Source: Prochlorococcus sp. AG-355-N16 | GTDB taxonomy: Bacteria > Cyanobacteriota > Cyanobacteriia > PCC-6307 > Cyanobiaceae | Length of the DNA stretch: 48,406 nucleotides | Reading direction: 5' to 3' | NCBI GenBank assembly: GCA_003278545.1 | Contig: QCEF01000008.1 | Location: forward strand, 1 to 48,406 | In this document: positions 21,596-30,114 of the stretch, piece after piece | Numbering within the stretch: position 1 is the first letter of the stretch | Layout: each line of letters begins with the position of its first letter | Notes under the pieces: model-generated | Databases searched by the model: none | Told to the model about the DNA's origin: nothing | Seen by the model: only the letters and a program-made list of their open reading frames with translations | Position numbers and translations under genes: made by a program

Positions 21596-21871
21596 ATGGT
21601 TCGATATTATTGCCCATATTGCAATCCTAAATATCAATTTCAAAAACAATCCTTAAAAGGTAATTTGATTTGTGGATTATGCGGAGAGGATCTCGTAAAA
21701 AAACCATATATTAGGTTAAACCAGATAATCGCTTTAGTTGCTGCTTCATCATTACTTCTACCGTTGATTTATACTTTTATTTTTTTAATTAAAAATCAAA
21801 TAAATCCTCCTAATAAAAATTATCAAGCAAATGGTACTTTAATGATAATTATCAAAGAACAAACTTCATAA
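21596..21871 (+). CDS. zinc-ribbon membrane protein (91 aa)
   Basis: MVRYYCPYCNPKYQF and, after a short spacer, LICGLCGEDL form a four-Cys zinc ribbon (C-x2-C, 17 residues, C-x2-C). A membrane helix follows (IIALVAASSLLLPLIYTFIF), then a polar tail. It resembles small zinc-ribbon membrane proteins of unknown role. It begins 58 bp after the terminator. Confidence 0.65.
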   Translation: MVRYYCPYCNPKYQFQKQSLKGNLICGLCGEDLVKKPYIRLNQIIALVAASSLLLPLIYTFIFLIKNQINPPNKNYQANGTLMIIIKEQTS

Positions 21872-21895
21872 TACAATTAAAAAAATCTCAAGAGG

Positions 21896-22117
21896 TCAAC
21901 CTCTACAAAGTGATTTATTTAAACAAGAATTTTTACTTTCAATATTTATTTGATCATCAATATTTTTTAATTTGTTTTTATAACTTATTACGTTAACTTT
22001 TTGCCCACAATGTTCTTTGCAACCACCATTAAATAAATTATGTGCATATAAACTGGAACTATTCGTAAGTAATAAAAGAAAAATTATTTTATAAATTTGA
22101 TTAAAATAAGAATTCAT
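21896..22117 (-). CDS. small secreted Cys-containing protein with GGCxxHC motif (73 aa)
   Basis: A signal peptide (IIFLLLLTNSSSLYA) precedes LFNGGCKEHCGQKVNV, a Lys/Asn-rich stretch, and a C-terminal NSCLNKSLCRG. The Cys pattern (GGC-x2-HC then C-x5-C) resembles that of the secreted protein at 8038-8223. No family recognised. Predicted to be extracytoplasmic with possible disulphides or metal binding. Confidence 0.5.
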   Translation of the reverse strand: MNSYFNQIYKIIFLLLLTNSSSLYAHNLFNGGCKEHCGQKVNVISYKNKLKNIDDQINIESKNSCLNKSLCRG

Positions 22118-22161
22118 TTTTTATTTTGATTTTCCAAGAATTAGTAAATAAATAATATCAG

Positions 22162-22398
22162 TTAATTCCAAGGAGTGTTTATTAGTCCCCAGATATCGAA
22201 GAAGAAAAATAAAACTGCAATAACAACAAGATCCCATGCTCTTTCCCTAAAAGCCCAAGGCGCAATAAAAACTTCCCCAAGTCCGTGAAGTGCCGCCCCT
22301 ACTGGTAGATGATCAAGAACCAGCAAACTATGAGAGAGGATAAAAAGAAAGCTTGCGAAATATCTAAAAAAAACAAATTGCCAATTACTAGAACTCAT
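22162..22398 (-). CDS. hypothetical integral membrane protein (78 aa)
   Basis: Hydrophobic with two to three membrane segments: WQFVFFRYFASFLFILSHSL, a middle AALHGLGEVFIAPWAF, and DLVVIAVLFFFFDIWGLI. His and Trp residues in the loops are unusual for a simple anchor. No family recognised. Confidence 0.5.
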   Translation of the reverse strand: MSSSNWQFVFFRYFASFLFILSHSLLVLDHLPVGAALHGLGEVFIAPWAFRERAWDLVVIAVLFFFFDIWGLINTPWN

Positions 22399-22526
22399 GC
22401 TTTTTAGATTTTTAAGAAATATACTTCAATGATCAAAATAATGGTATAGATCGAGTCAAGAGATATTATTTTTGGTAGCTATAAATACGAATAAAGATAT
22501 AAAGCTAAAGTAAAAGTTACTAAACG

Positions 22527-23969
22527 ATGAAATATATGTTTTCAAGTTATCAGCCTAAAAATAGTTTTGATGAATACTTTAAGGACAATGTTAACTCTGC
22601 TAGAGAAATATTGATTCCACTTCTTTCATCTTTAGATAATATGGGACTTGAAGAATTAAACAGGAATCACTCTGCCGCAAAAAAATTATTACTCAGACAT
22701 GGTGCAACTTTTAGATTAAACGATACTGGTTTAAAAGGTACTGAGAGAATATTACCTTTTGATCCACTTCCCAGAATAATTAGTAAAGATGATTGGGTAA
22801 CGTTAGAAAAAGGCCTAAAACAAAGGCTTGAGGCAATAGATTTATTCCTAGATGATATTTATAATTCTCAGAAAATAATAAATGATGGAATAATTCCAAG
22901 AGAATTAATAGAGAGTTCAGAAGGTTGGAGACCTCAGATGATAGGTTTCAAACCTCCACTAAATAAATGGTGTCAAATTTCAGGACTTGATTTAATAAGG
23001 GACAGAAAAGGAGATTGGCATGTTTTAGAAGATAATTTAAGGTGCCCTTCTGGGGTTGCTTATTTTTTAGAAAATAGATTAGTTATGAAAAATATTTTTC
23101 CTAATCTTTTCTCAGGAAGAATAGTAAAACCAATTGATGAATATCCATCATATCTTTTAAAAACGCTTCAAGAACTTGCTGTTTGGACTGACACTCCCAA
23201 GATAGTTCTGCTAACTCCAGGAATTTTTAATAGTGCTTATTTTGAACATAGTTATCTAGCGCAAGAAATGGGCATCCAACTAGTTCAAGGTCATGACTTA
23301 GTTTGTAATGATGATTATGTATATTTAAAAACTACCTCTGGATTAAAAAGAGTAGATGTCATTTACAGGCGAATTGATGATGATTTCTTAGATCCTCTTA
23401 ATTTCAGAAAAGATTCCTGCCTTGGTGTTAGCGGATTACTTGATGTTTTTAAGGCAGGTCATGTTGCTTTAGCAAATGCACCTGGGACTGGAATAGCAGA
23501 TGACAAAATGATTTATTCTTTTGTTCCCAAAATGATTAAATATTATCTTGATGAAGATATTATTATAAAAAATGTAGAAACGTATATTTGTCATTATCAA
23601 AAGGATCGTGAATATGTTCTAGAAAATTTATCAAAACTTGTCGTTAAATCTGTCGCAGAAGCTGGGGGTTATGGAATGTTAATTGGCCCTCACTCAACAA
23701 CGAGTGAGATAGAAGAATTCGCTAATAAAATTAAAAATAATCCTAGAAATTTCATAGCACAACCAACATTAGAATTATCTACTGTGCCATCGTTATGTGA
23801 TGGAGAACTATATCCATGTCATGTTGATTTAAGACCATATATCTTAAGAGGAAAAGATTCATGGGTTAGCCCAGGCGGGCTAACGAGAGTAGCATTAAAA
23901 AAAGGATCATTAGTCGTTAATTCTTCTCAAGGTGGAGGATGCAAAGATACATGGGTTGTAGGTAAATAA
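22527..23969 (+). CDS. circularly permuted ATP-grasp protein (CP_ATPgrasp_2)
   Basis: 480 residues. Motifs of the circularly permuted ATP-grasp (former DUF404/DUF407) family include HVLEDNLRCPSG (165-176), VIYRRIDDDFLDP (278-290) and ALANAPGTGIADDK (314-327), with KSVAEAGGYGMLIGP further on. Start could be ATG 22527 or 22536. These enzymes are predicted to ligate amino acids or peptides using ATP. It forms a tight unit with the next two genes: 1 bp to the alpha-E gene and then 11 bp to the transglutaminase. Confidence 0.9.
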   Translation: MKYMFSSYQPKNSFDEYFKDNVNSAREILIPLLSSLDNMGLEELNRNHSAAKKLLLRHGATFRLNDTGLKGTERILPFDPLPRIISKDDWVTLEKGLKQRLEAIDLFLDDIYNSQKIINDGIIPRELIESSEGWRPQMIGFKPPLNKWCQISGLDLIRDRKGDWHVLEDNLRCPSGVAYFLENRLVMKNIFPNLFSGRIVKPIDEYPSYLLKTLQELAVWTDTPKIVLLTPGIFNSAYFEHSYLAQEMGIQLVQGHDLVCNDDYVYLKTTSGLKRVDVIYRRIDDDFLDPLNFRKDSCLGVSGLLDVFKAGHVALANAPGTGIADDKMIYSFVPKMIKYYLDEDIIIKNVETYICHYQKDREYVLENLSKLVVKSVAEAGGYGMLIGPHSTTSEIEEFANKIKNNPRNFIAQPTLELSTVPSLCDGELYPCHVDLRPYILRGKDSWVSPGGLTRVALKKGSLVVNSSQGGGCKDTWVVGK

Positions 23970-23970
23970 T

Positions 23971-24912
23971 ATGCTTTTAAGTCGTGTAGCACAATCTCTT
24001 TATTGGATCAATCGTTATTTAGAACGTGCCGAAAACATATCTCGTTTCGTGGAAGTAAGCGAAGCAATGTCATTAGATTGTCCGCCAGGAAGTGCAGAAC
24101 CTTGGCTCCCGTTAATTGACGCTTCAAGTGACAGAGAATCTTTTGATAAAAGATTCCCAGAGAAAAAACCTGATGATGTTATTAATTTTTTAATAAGAGA
24201 TCGTTTAAATCCTAATAGCATAATTTCTTGCATTCAAATGGCAAGAGAAAATGCAAGACAAATCAGAGATGTCATGACCACAGAAATGTGGGAACAGATT
24301 AATATTTTATATTGGAATATGCAAGAAGGAGAGGCAATATGGAATAAACCAAGACAAGAACAATTAAGTGAAATAAGGAGGGAATGTCAGCTTTTTTATG
24401 GAATTACAGATGCGACTCTAAGCAAAGATCTTGCCTGGAGATTCAGCATTCTTGGTAGATTAATCGAAAGAGCTGACAAAACATCAAGAATTTTAGATGT
24501 TAAATATTATTTACTCCTACCCAGCCTAGATGAACTTGGAGGAGTTCTTGATGAGCTGCAATGGATTGCACTTTTACGTTCAGCTGGAGCTTATCAAATG
24601 TTTAGGAAAGCAGTGCAAAATTCTATAAAGCCTAATTCAGTTGCGAGATTTCTTTTACTTGATCCAATTTTCCCTAGATCAGTAAGATACTGTCTTGATG
24701 GGATAAGCAACACTCTTAAAACAATAGATACCTCTCCAAGTACTGAAAATCCTTCAGAATTAGAATGCATGAGAGGCTTGCTTAAAGCAAAGTGGAGTTA
24801 CATCAGAATTGAAGATATAATCAATGATGGTTTACATGAGGCAATAGATTCATTGCAAATGGATTTAAATAAATTAAATGATCTCATTCAAGAAAAATAT
24901 TTTATTAATTAA
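23971..24912 (+). CDS. alpha-E domain protein (DUF403)
   Basis: 313 residues, all-helical. LLSRVAQSLYWINRYLERAE at the N-terminus is the signature of the alpha-E family, followed by NARQIRDVMTTEMWEQIN and LGRLIERADKTSRILDVKYY. No catalytic motif. The family nearly always occurs with circularly permuted ATP-grasp and transglutaminase genes, as here, and is thought to be a partner of the ligase. Confidence 0.9.
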   Translation: MLLSRVAQSLYWINRYLERAENISRFVEVSEAMSLDCPPGSAEPWLPLIDASSDRESFDKRFPEKKPDDVINFLIRDRLNPNSIISCIQMARENARQIRDVMTTEMWEQINILYWNMQEGEAIWNKPRQEQLSEIRRECQLFYGITDATLSKDLAWRFSILGRLIERADKTSRILDVKYYLLLPSLDELGGVLDELQWIALLRSAGAYQMFRKAVQNSIKPNSVARFLLLDPIFPRSVRYCLDGISNTLKTIDTSPSTENPSELECMRGLLKAKWSYIRIEDIINDGLHEAIDSLQMDLNKLNDLIQEKYFIN

Positions 24913-24923
24913 TAAGTTTATTA

Positions 24924-25781
24924 ATGAGAATTAAATACATTCACAAACTTGAATATAAATACGAAGACCCTGTTCAATTAGGCGAGCATAGATTATGTAT
25001 AAAGCCAAGGTCAAATGGATTCCAAAAGCTAAAGAATTTTGAATTAAAAATAACCCCAGAACCAGAAATTATTTATCCATTACTTGCTGCCAGCGGAGAA
25101 GAGATTAATAGAATCAGATTCAATGGTTTAACAGATAATTTAATTATTGAATCAATCAGTGAAGTTGAAACTATTAAACATCCAAACATTATTGATGGAG
25201 TTAAAAATAGAGATTTAACATTACCTTTTTGTAGAAGTATTATTAACAGAGATTTGCAGGGAGCACTAGAGGGATGGATGCCTAATGGACAACACGACCC
25301 CTGTGCTGTAGAACTTGCCCAAGAAGCCTTAGCAGGAAGCATTAATAACGCATTATCATTTACCTACCAGTTAATAGAGATTATTCAAGATCGGGTTAAA
25401 TATACCAAAAGACATACAGGTCCAGCATGGCCTGCCAGTAGAACACTTAGAGAACGTATAGGTTCATGCAGAGATTTAGCAATGCTGATGGTTGAAGCTT
25501 GCAGGTCAATAGGTATCCCAAGTAGGTTTGTAAGTGGTTATCATTTTGAAGATCCGCTACCCTCTGAGTTGGACTTACACGCTTGGGCTGAATTATATAT
25601 TCCAGGTGCTGGTTGGAGAGGTTTTGATCCAAGCGGGAAAGGATTAATAGATGATAGATATTTAACATTGGTATCATCTTCAAAATCTAATTTAACCTCT
25701 GTAATTACAGGAAACTTTATAGGAAAAAATAATCTAGAAAATACTTTATCCTGGGAAATCAAACCTCTTGAGATTAAATAA
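24924..25781 (+). CDS. transglutaminase-like protein of the ATP-grasp/alpha-E cluster
   Basis: 285 residues. An N-terminal beta domain (MRIKYIHKLEYKYEDPVQLG) is followed by a transglutaminase core with the catalytic triad: Cys182 in IGSCRDLAMLMVEACR, His219 in LDLHAWAEL and Asp235 in WRGFDPS. No signal peptide, so probably cytoplasmic. It completes the predicted peptide-ligation or cleavage module with the two genes before it. The substrate is unknown. Confidence 0.92.
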   Translation: MRIKYIHKLEYKYEDPVQLGEHRLCIKPRSNGFQKLKNFELKITPEPEIIYPLLAASGEEINRIRFNGLTDNLIIESISEVETIKHPNIIDGVKNRDLTLPFCRSIINRDLQGALEGWMPNGQHDPCAVELAQEALAGSINNALSFTYQLIEIIQDRVKYTKRHTGPAWPASRTLRERIGSCRDLAMLMVEACRSIGIPSRFVSGYHFEDPLPSELDLHAWAELYIPGAGWRGFDPSGKGLIDDRYLTLVSSSKSNLTSVITGNFIGKNNLENTLSWEIKPLEIK

Positions 25782-25842
25782 AGACTAAATTTTTAATCTT
25801 TTAAATGACAAAAAATATAAATAAAAATATGTTTCTTTTTTA

Positions 25843-26427
25843 GTGTTAATTGATACGTTCTTAGATGAATATATCTGTTTTCATTTGTTTAATCTTTTAA
25901 GAAAATTGAACTCAAGTTTAGAAATTTCAGTTATCAAATCAAATAAATCAAAAATGTTTGAATTGATAAGTTATGAAAAATTTCGCGATACAAAAGATGT
26001 TAGATTTTTTGATATTAGTGTTAATGAATCAAATTATAGAGATCTAGTTATTCACAGTGGTCCTGCAGTTAGCCCTCCAAATGATGAAGATTTTAATAAT
26101 TGGCAATTTTACATACATCACAATCAAGAAGATAATCTATTAGCTATCTCTGGGGGTAGAACATTTTTTCTTGTAAATTTTGGTTGGGATTATCCTTTTT
26201 ATAAAGTTAGATTAGAATCTTGCGGATATATTTTAAGGATACCTAGGGGAACTTTTCATAGATCGGTATCTGACGAAAACGGTTCCATAGTTTTAAATCA
26301 AGCCATTAGAGATAAAGGCGGTACAGTTGAATCTGAATTCAAAGTTACCAATAGCAAAGATAATAAAAAACTTCTAGATTGTATAACTAATTTAGAGCCT
26401 AGATTTAAAATTCATAGTGTTAAATAA
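25843..26427 (+). CDS. cupin-like protein
   Basis: 194 residues from a GTG at 25843; an ATG at 25954 (residue 38, MFELIS) may be the true start, since the first 37 residues are not part of the fold. WQFYIHHNQEDNLLAISGGR, YILRIPRGTFHRSVSDENGS and IVLNQAIRDKGG look like an RmlC-like cupin barrel (as in dTDP-sugar 3,5-epimerases), with His residues at the usual places. The exact activity is not predictable. Confidence 0.5.
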   Translation: MLIDTFLDEYICFHLFNLLRKLNSSLEISVIKSNKSKMFELISYEKFRDTKDVRFFDISVNESNYRDLVIHSGPAVSPPNDEDFNNWQFYIHHNQEDNLLAISGGRTFFLVNFGWDYPFYKVRLESCGYILRIPRGTFHRSVSDENGSIVLNQAIRDKGGTVESEFKVTNSKDNKKLLDCITNLEPRFKIHSVK

Positions 26428-26511
26428 TCTTAAAAAGGGATTCTAAATTTATTCATCGATTTAAAAAATTATCTAATTGTTATAAAATAATAATATTCGA
26501 AATTCTCTAGT

Positions 26512-27030
26512 ATGAAATTTTTCAGATTTTTAAAATATCTTTTATGCATAACTTTTTCTTTCTTAGTTTTATCCTCTCCAGTTTTTGCTGGGGCAAATGT
26601 AGCTGTTAAGGGGGAGGGAGATGAAGTTCCAAGTTATGTAAGATCTAATATTACAGGATTTGATTTCCATGGAGAGGATCTTCATTTGTCATCTATAGCT
26701 GGAGCAGTTGCGAGAGATGCAGATTTTAGTGACGTTGATTTACATGGGACAACATTAACCCTATCTGATTTAAAAGGTTCTAATTTAAATGGAATAGACC
26801 TAACAGATACTCTTTCTGATCGAGTTAATTTCCAAAAAACAGATCTTAGAAATGCTGTTTTAATAAATATGATCGCATCAGGTAGCAGTTTTGCAGGAGC
26901 TCAAATAGAAGGAGCAGATTTTTCCTACGCTATTCTTGATAGCGAAGATCAAAGAAATCTTTGTGAAATTGCTGATGGGATCAACCCAACAACAGGCGTT
27001 TCAACAAGAGAAAGTCTTGAGTGTAGTTAG
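26512..27030 (+). CDS. secreted pentapeptide-repeat protein (probably thylakoid lumen)
   Basis: 172 residues. A signal peptide (LCITFSFLVLSSPVFAGANV) is followed by about ten A(D/N)LxX pentapeptide repeats, such as FDFHGEDLHL, ADFSDVDLHG and SNLNGIDLTD, forming a right-handed beta-helix. The end has the Cys-containing LCEIADGINPTTGV and ESLECS tail. Comparable lumenal pentapeptide proteins exist in chloroplasts and cyanobacteria; function unknown. Confidence 0.82.
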   Translation: MKFFRFLKYLLCITFSFLVLSSPVFAGANVAVKGEGDEVPSYVRSNITGFDFHGEDLHLSSIAGAVARDADFSDVDLHGTTLTLSDLKGSNLNGIDLTDTLSDRVNFQKTDLRNAVLINMIASGSSFAGAQIEGADFSYAILDSEDQRNLCEIADGINPTTGVSTRESLECS

Positions 27031-27038
27031 AACAAAAA

Positions 27039-27392
27039 CTATAAGTAAACTTTTTTTCCATTATTAATTTTATAAATTCTTTCTTCCTCATCTTGAAAAA
27101 TCATTTCACCATTTAATCTGGATTTCTTAAATTTTGAAAGCCTTGCTCTGTGAATATTAGATTTTCTATTAATATTATCTTCGTTATCATAACTCCCAAT
27201 ATAGATATTTATATTAGGGTTTGAAAAGGTTTTTTCTTCTTCTCTTAAAAAAATTCTCTCAATATTTGTTTGCGTGCTCTGATGTTTATTTTTAAATTTG
27301 TCTAATTTTAAGTTTTTTGGTTTTTTTGATTTAATTATTATGTAGACAAAAAAAATAACTCCTAAAATTAGAAAAACTAATAATAAATTCAT
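27039..27392 (-). CDS. hypothetical protein with N-terminal anchor (117 aa)
   Basis: MNLLLVFLILGVIFFVYIII is an N-terminal membrane anchor. The rest is charged and basic, with NPNINIYIGSYDNEDNINRK and HRARLSKFKKSRLNGE, ending IYKINNGKKVYL. Probably a membrane-anchored cytoplasmic domain. No family recognised. It starts 3 bp after the 27396-27587 gene ends, so the two are a pair. Confidence 0.5.
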   Translation of the reverse strand: MNLLLVFLILGVIFFVYIIIKSKKPKNLKLDKFKNKHQSTQTNIERIFLREEEKTFSNPNINIYIGSYDNEDNINRKSNIHRARLSKFKKSRLNGEMIFQDEEERIYKINNGKKVYL

Positions 27393-27395
27393 TAT

Positions 27396-27587
27396 CTATT
27401 TAATTTTTATTTTGATATCTACGCCTAAGTTACTTTTAGTAGTTAATATTTCTTTTTTTAATATTCCATAAGTAAAAATTCTAGATAAAGTTTTCAAAGA
27501 TTTAAAGACTAAAAAAACAGTGAATAAAAAGAAAACAATGAGATTTTCTACAAGAATATTTTTATTTTTATTTTCTAAGTTGCTCAT
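27396..27587 (-). CDS. hypothetical small membrane protein (63 aa)
   Basis: A short polar start (MSNLENKNKNILVEN) is followed by a membrane helix (LIVFFLFTVFLVFKSL) and a basic tail with SNLGVDIKIKIK. No family recognised. It is preceded on the same strand by the PfkB kinase with a 16-bp gap. Confidence 0.4.
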   Translation of the reverse strand: MSNLENKNKNILVENLIVFFLFTVFLVFKSLKTLSRIFTYGILKKEILTTKSNLGVDIKIKIK

Positions 27588-27603
27588 GTAATTATTAATT
27601 CAA

Positions 27604-28473
27604 TTATATTTCACCATTATTTGCATATGGTCCAAAAAATTCACTAGCGTCTCTTCCCATTACTTTAGCAAGATTTAAACTTTTATCTATATCCCATTTA
27701 GATGCCATTCCATAAAGAATACCCGCAGCAAAAGAATCTCCACATCCATAAGAATCAACCTTTAATTTTTTGTTTTTAAGAGCCTTATATCTTCCTCCTG
27801 GGAATATTATGCCTCCCTTCTCTCCCTCGGTTTTAATAGTATATTTGGGTTTTAACGATAATTCAGAAAAAGAAAAAACTTCTCCGGGATCAAGATTACT
27901 GCCTATTAATCCATCTAAAAGAACATTTGAATTATTAATTGTATTTAATCCTACCCTTGGTGTTGTACACAGTATTGAGGCTGATCTAGCCATTTTAAAA
28001 ATCTCTGAATCAGATGCAGTAATAAAAATTCCATCCATTTTTTTTAAAATGTTCCATTCTAAATTGTCATTATGAGTTGGAGCTAATCTTTCTCCAATAA
28101 CTGTTATTGCTCTTTCACCTTGAGAGTCAATTAAACTAAATCCTCTTCTACTTGGTTTATCACGCCAAGCTACATGCAACTTAATTCCCATATCTGAGAG
28201 GATCTTGAAACACTTATCTCCATAATCATCATTACCTAATGACGTAAAAAAATGAATTTGGTTTAAAGTTAAATCAGAAAGTATTTTCGCGATAATAGAT
28301 CCCCCACCAGCTGGATACTCAAGGGACTTTTCAGAATGAGAAATGACTCCAGATTTTGGTAATTGATCAACCTTTAAAAAATTTATCCACTCAACATGAC
28401 CAACAACGGCAAAATTTAAATTTCCTTTTTTAAATTTATAGTCTTCAACTTTATTATTCTTTTCAACAACCAT
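27604..28473 (-). CDS. PfkB/ribokinase-family sugar kinase
   Basis: 289 residues. The N-terminal FAVVGHVEWINF and the PAGGGS region (54-59) are PfkB family signature 1 positions. The C-terminal signature DSYGCGDSFAAG gives catalytic Asp246, with Cys instead of the usual Ala in GAGD. Phosphorylates a sugar or nucleoside with ATP; the substrate is not predictable. It is followed by two small genes of the same strand. Confidence 0.88.
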   Translation of the reverse strand: MVVEKNNKVEDYKFKKGNLNFAVVGHVEWINFLKVDQLPKSGVISHSEKSLEYPAGGGSIIAKILSDLTLNQIHFFTSLGNDDYGDKCFKILSDMGIKLHVAWRDKPSRRGFSLIDSQGERAITVIGERLAPTHNDNLEWNILKKMDGIFITASDSEIFKMARSASILCTTPRVGLNTINNSNVLLDGLIGSNLDPGEVFSFSELSLKPKYTIKTEGEKGGIIFPGGRYKALKNKKLKVDSYGCGDSFAAGILYGMASKWDIDKSLNLAKVMGRDASEFFGPYANNGEI

Positions 28474-28514
28474 AAGCTCTTAAATACTATTATTAAAAGA
28501 AATATTTTTGACAA

Positions 28515-28886
28515 GTGAATTCATTTAACATTTTAAAAGATAATAAACAGATACTATCTTTTCTTTACCTTTTTCTATCAATTATGGGGGCTGTTCTGCC
28601 AATGTTGGCAAATTTCGAATTTGCTAGGGAATATGGAAACAGCTTTGATATAAATAACTTCATTTCTTTAGCGAATGCAAACCCTGCAGCTCAGTCAATT
28701 TCTAGAGACTTATTAGTAGGTGCAAGCGCTATTTTTATATGGATAGTAAATGAATCAAAAAAACTAAACATGAAGAATATGTGGGTTGTATACATTGGAA
28801 CTTTTCTTATAGCCTTCGCATTCTCTGCACCTTTTTTCTTATTTCTAAGAGAGAGAAGAATTATTGAATTAGAAAAGATTAATTAA
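28515..28886 (+). CDS. DUF2834 membrane protein
   Basis: 123 residues from a GTG at 28515. The first membrane helix, FLYLFLSIMGAVLPMLANFE, is the DUF2834 pattern (Y-L-x-L-x-x-x-G-x-x-x-P), and two more helices follow (LLVGASAIFIWIV and WVVYIGTFLIAFAFSAPFFL). Function unknown. It ends 4 bp inside the convergent MFS gene. Confidence 0.7.
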   Translation: MNSFNILKDNKQILSFLYLFLSIMGAVLPMLANFEFAREYGNSFDINNFISLANANPAAQSISRDLLVGASAIFIWIVNESKKLNMKNMWVVYIGTFLIAFAFSAPFFLFLRERRIIELEKIN

Positions 28887-30112
28887 AATAATCTTTTAAA
28901 TAGAATTGTAAATGCAATAAAGCAACAAAAAGAAATTGAAAGCCAGATTATTGAAGCATAACCAAATAGATCTAATACGCGTCCTGAAATAAATGGTCCA
29001 AAAAAATAACCCATAGCGAAACATTGTGATAGTAGAGCAAGTGCAAAACCTTTTTTATTTGAAGGAGCTATTCTGAAAACGACATCTGTTGATGTTGGAA
29101 GAAATGAAGCAGTACCTAAACTTACTAAAATCAATGCCAAAGAAATTAAATAAAACGCTGGAATATTTAAATAACTAGAAATAAATAATAAAAATGAAGC
29201 GAAAGAGAAATTTATTAAACTAAATTTCAAGCCAAATAATCTTTCTTTCTTAGATATCCAAGAACCGACAGGCCATTGTAAAAACAACAATAAAATTAAC
29301 TGAATAGAAATTATAAGACTAATAATTTCTTTGCTTAATGCATTGCGAGATACTCCACCTTTAACAAGATCCAGAGGCAAAGTTACTTGTATCAAGGCTA
29401 AAGAGGTAGTTATCAATAAAATAGATAAAATTATTATTGTTGAATTTTTATTCCATTTCAATTGTCCCTGATTAATTGGATCTAATAATTTTTTTTGGAA
29501 ATTTTCTAAGTTTCTTTTTATGGAAGAACTATTTCTAGATATTAAATACGTGATAACTAACATGCAAAATATATCATTTATAAATATTGATTTAGAATAC
29601 AAAAAATTCGTCATATACCCCCCCAAGAATACCCCTAGAAATATTCCTAAAGCTTCCGAACTTCTAACAAGGGCATAAGCTTTACGTGTTTCGATAGGAT
29701 GACAAAAATAGGGCACCCCAAACTCGGCAGCTGGCCAATATATTCCTGCAGCAGCCCCAACAAGTGATTGTCCAATTATGTACAAAAGAGTATCTCTTGA
29801 AAAAATGAGGCATAAGCTAGCGGCAATACTTAGTATTGAAGAAGTAATTATCGGAAATTGTATTTTTCCCGTTTTATTGAGATAATTACCTGTAAAGAGT
29901 CTTGTTACGGTTCCAATTATTGCCGAAATAGTAAATCCCAGGCCAATGTCTGTCGCCGATAATCCTAGGTTATTAAAAATAAGTGATGTTAAATAAATAA
30001 CACCCCCTGCTCCAAATGCAGCGAAAAATCTTATCTTAGTTATTAACCTCAAATGATATGGAAATTGAATCCACCAATTTTTGCTAATTTGTAAACTATT
30101 TGGACTAATCAC
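28883..30112 (-). CDS. major facilitator superfamily transporter
   Basis: 409 residues with about twelve membrane helices. The loop between helices 2 and 3 includes GTVTRLFTGNYLNKTGKIQ, matching the MFS G-x-x-x-D-R/K-x-G-R-R-like motif region, and a second half repeats the pattern. Substrate unknown; secondary transport of a sugar, metabolite or drug is equally possible. The start at 30112 is only 2 bp from the divergent hydrolase start. Confidence 0.85.
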   Translation of the reverse strand: MISPNSLQISKNWWIQFPYHLRLITKIRFFAAFGAGGVIYLTSLIFNNLGLSATDIGLGFTISAIIGTVTRLFTGNYLNKTGKIQFPIITSSILSIAASLCLIFSRDTLLYIIGQSLVGAAAGIYWPAAEFGVPYFCHPIETRKAYALVRSSEALGIFLGVFLGGYMTNFLYSKSIFINDIFCMLVITYLISRNSSSIKRNLENFQKKLLDPINQGQLKWNKNSTIIILSILLITTSLALIQVTLPLDLVKGGVSRNALSKEIISLIISIQLILLLFLQWPVGSWISKKERLFGLKFSLINFSFASFLLFISSYLNIPAFYLISLALILVSLGTASFLPTSTDVVFRIAPSNKKGFALALLSQCFAMGYFFGPFISGRVLDLFGYASIIWLSISFCCFIAFTILFKRLF

Positions 30113-30114
30113 TA

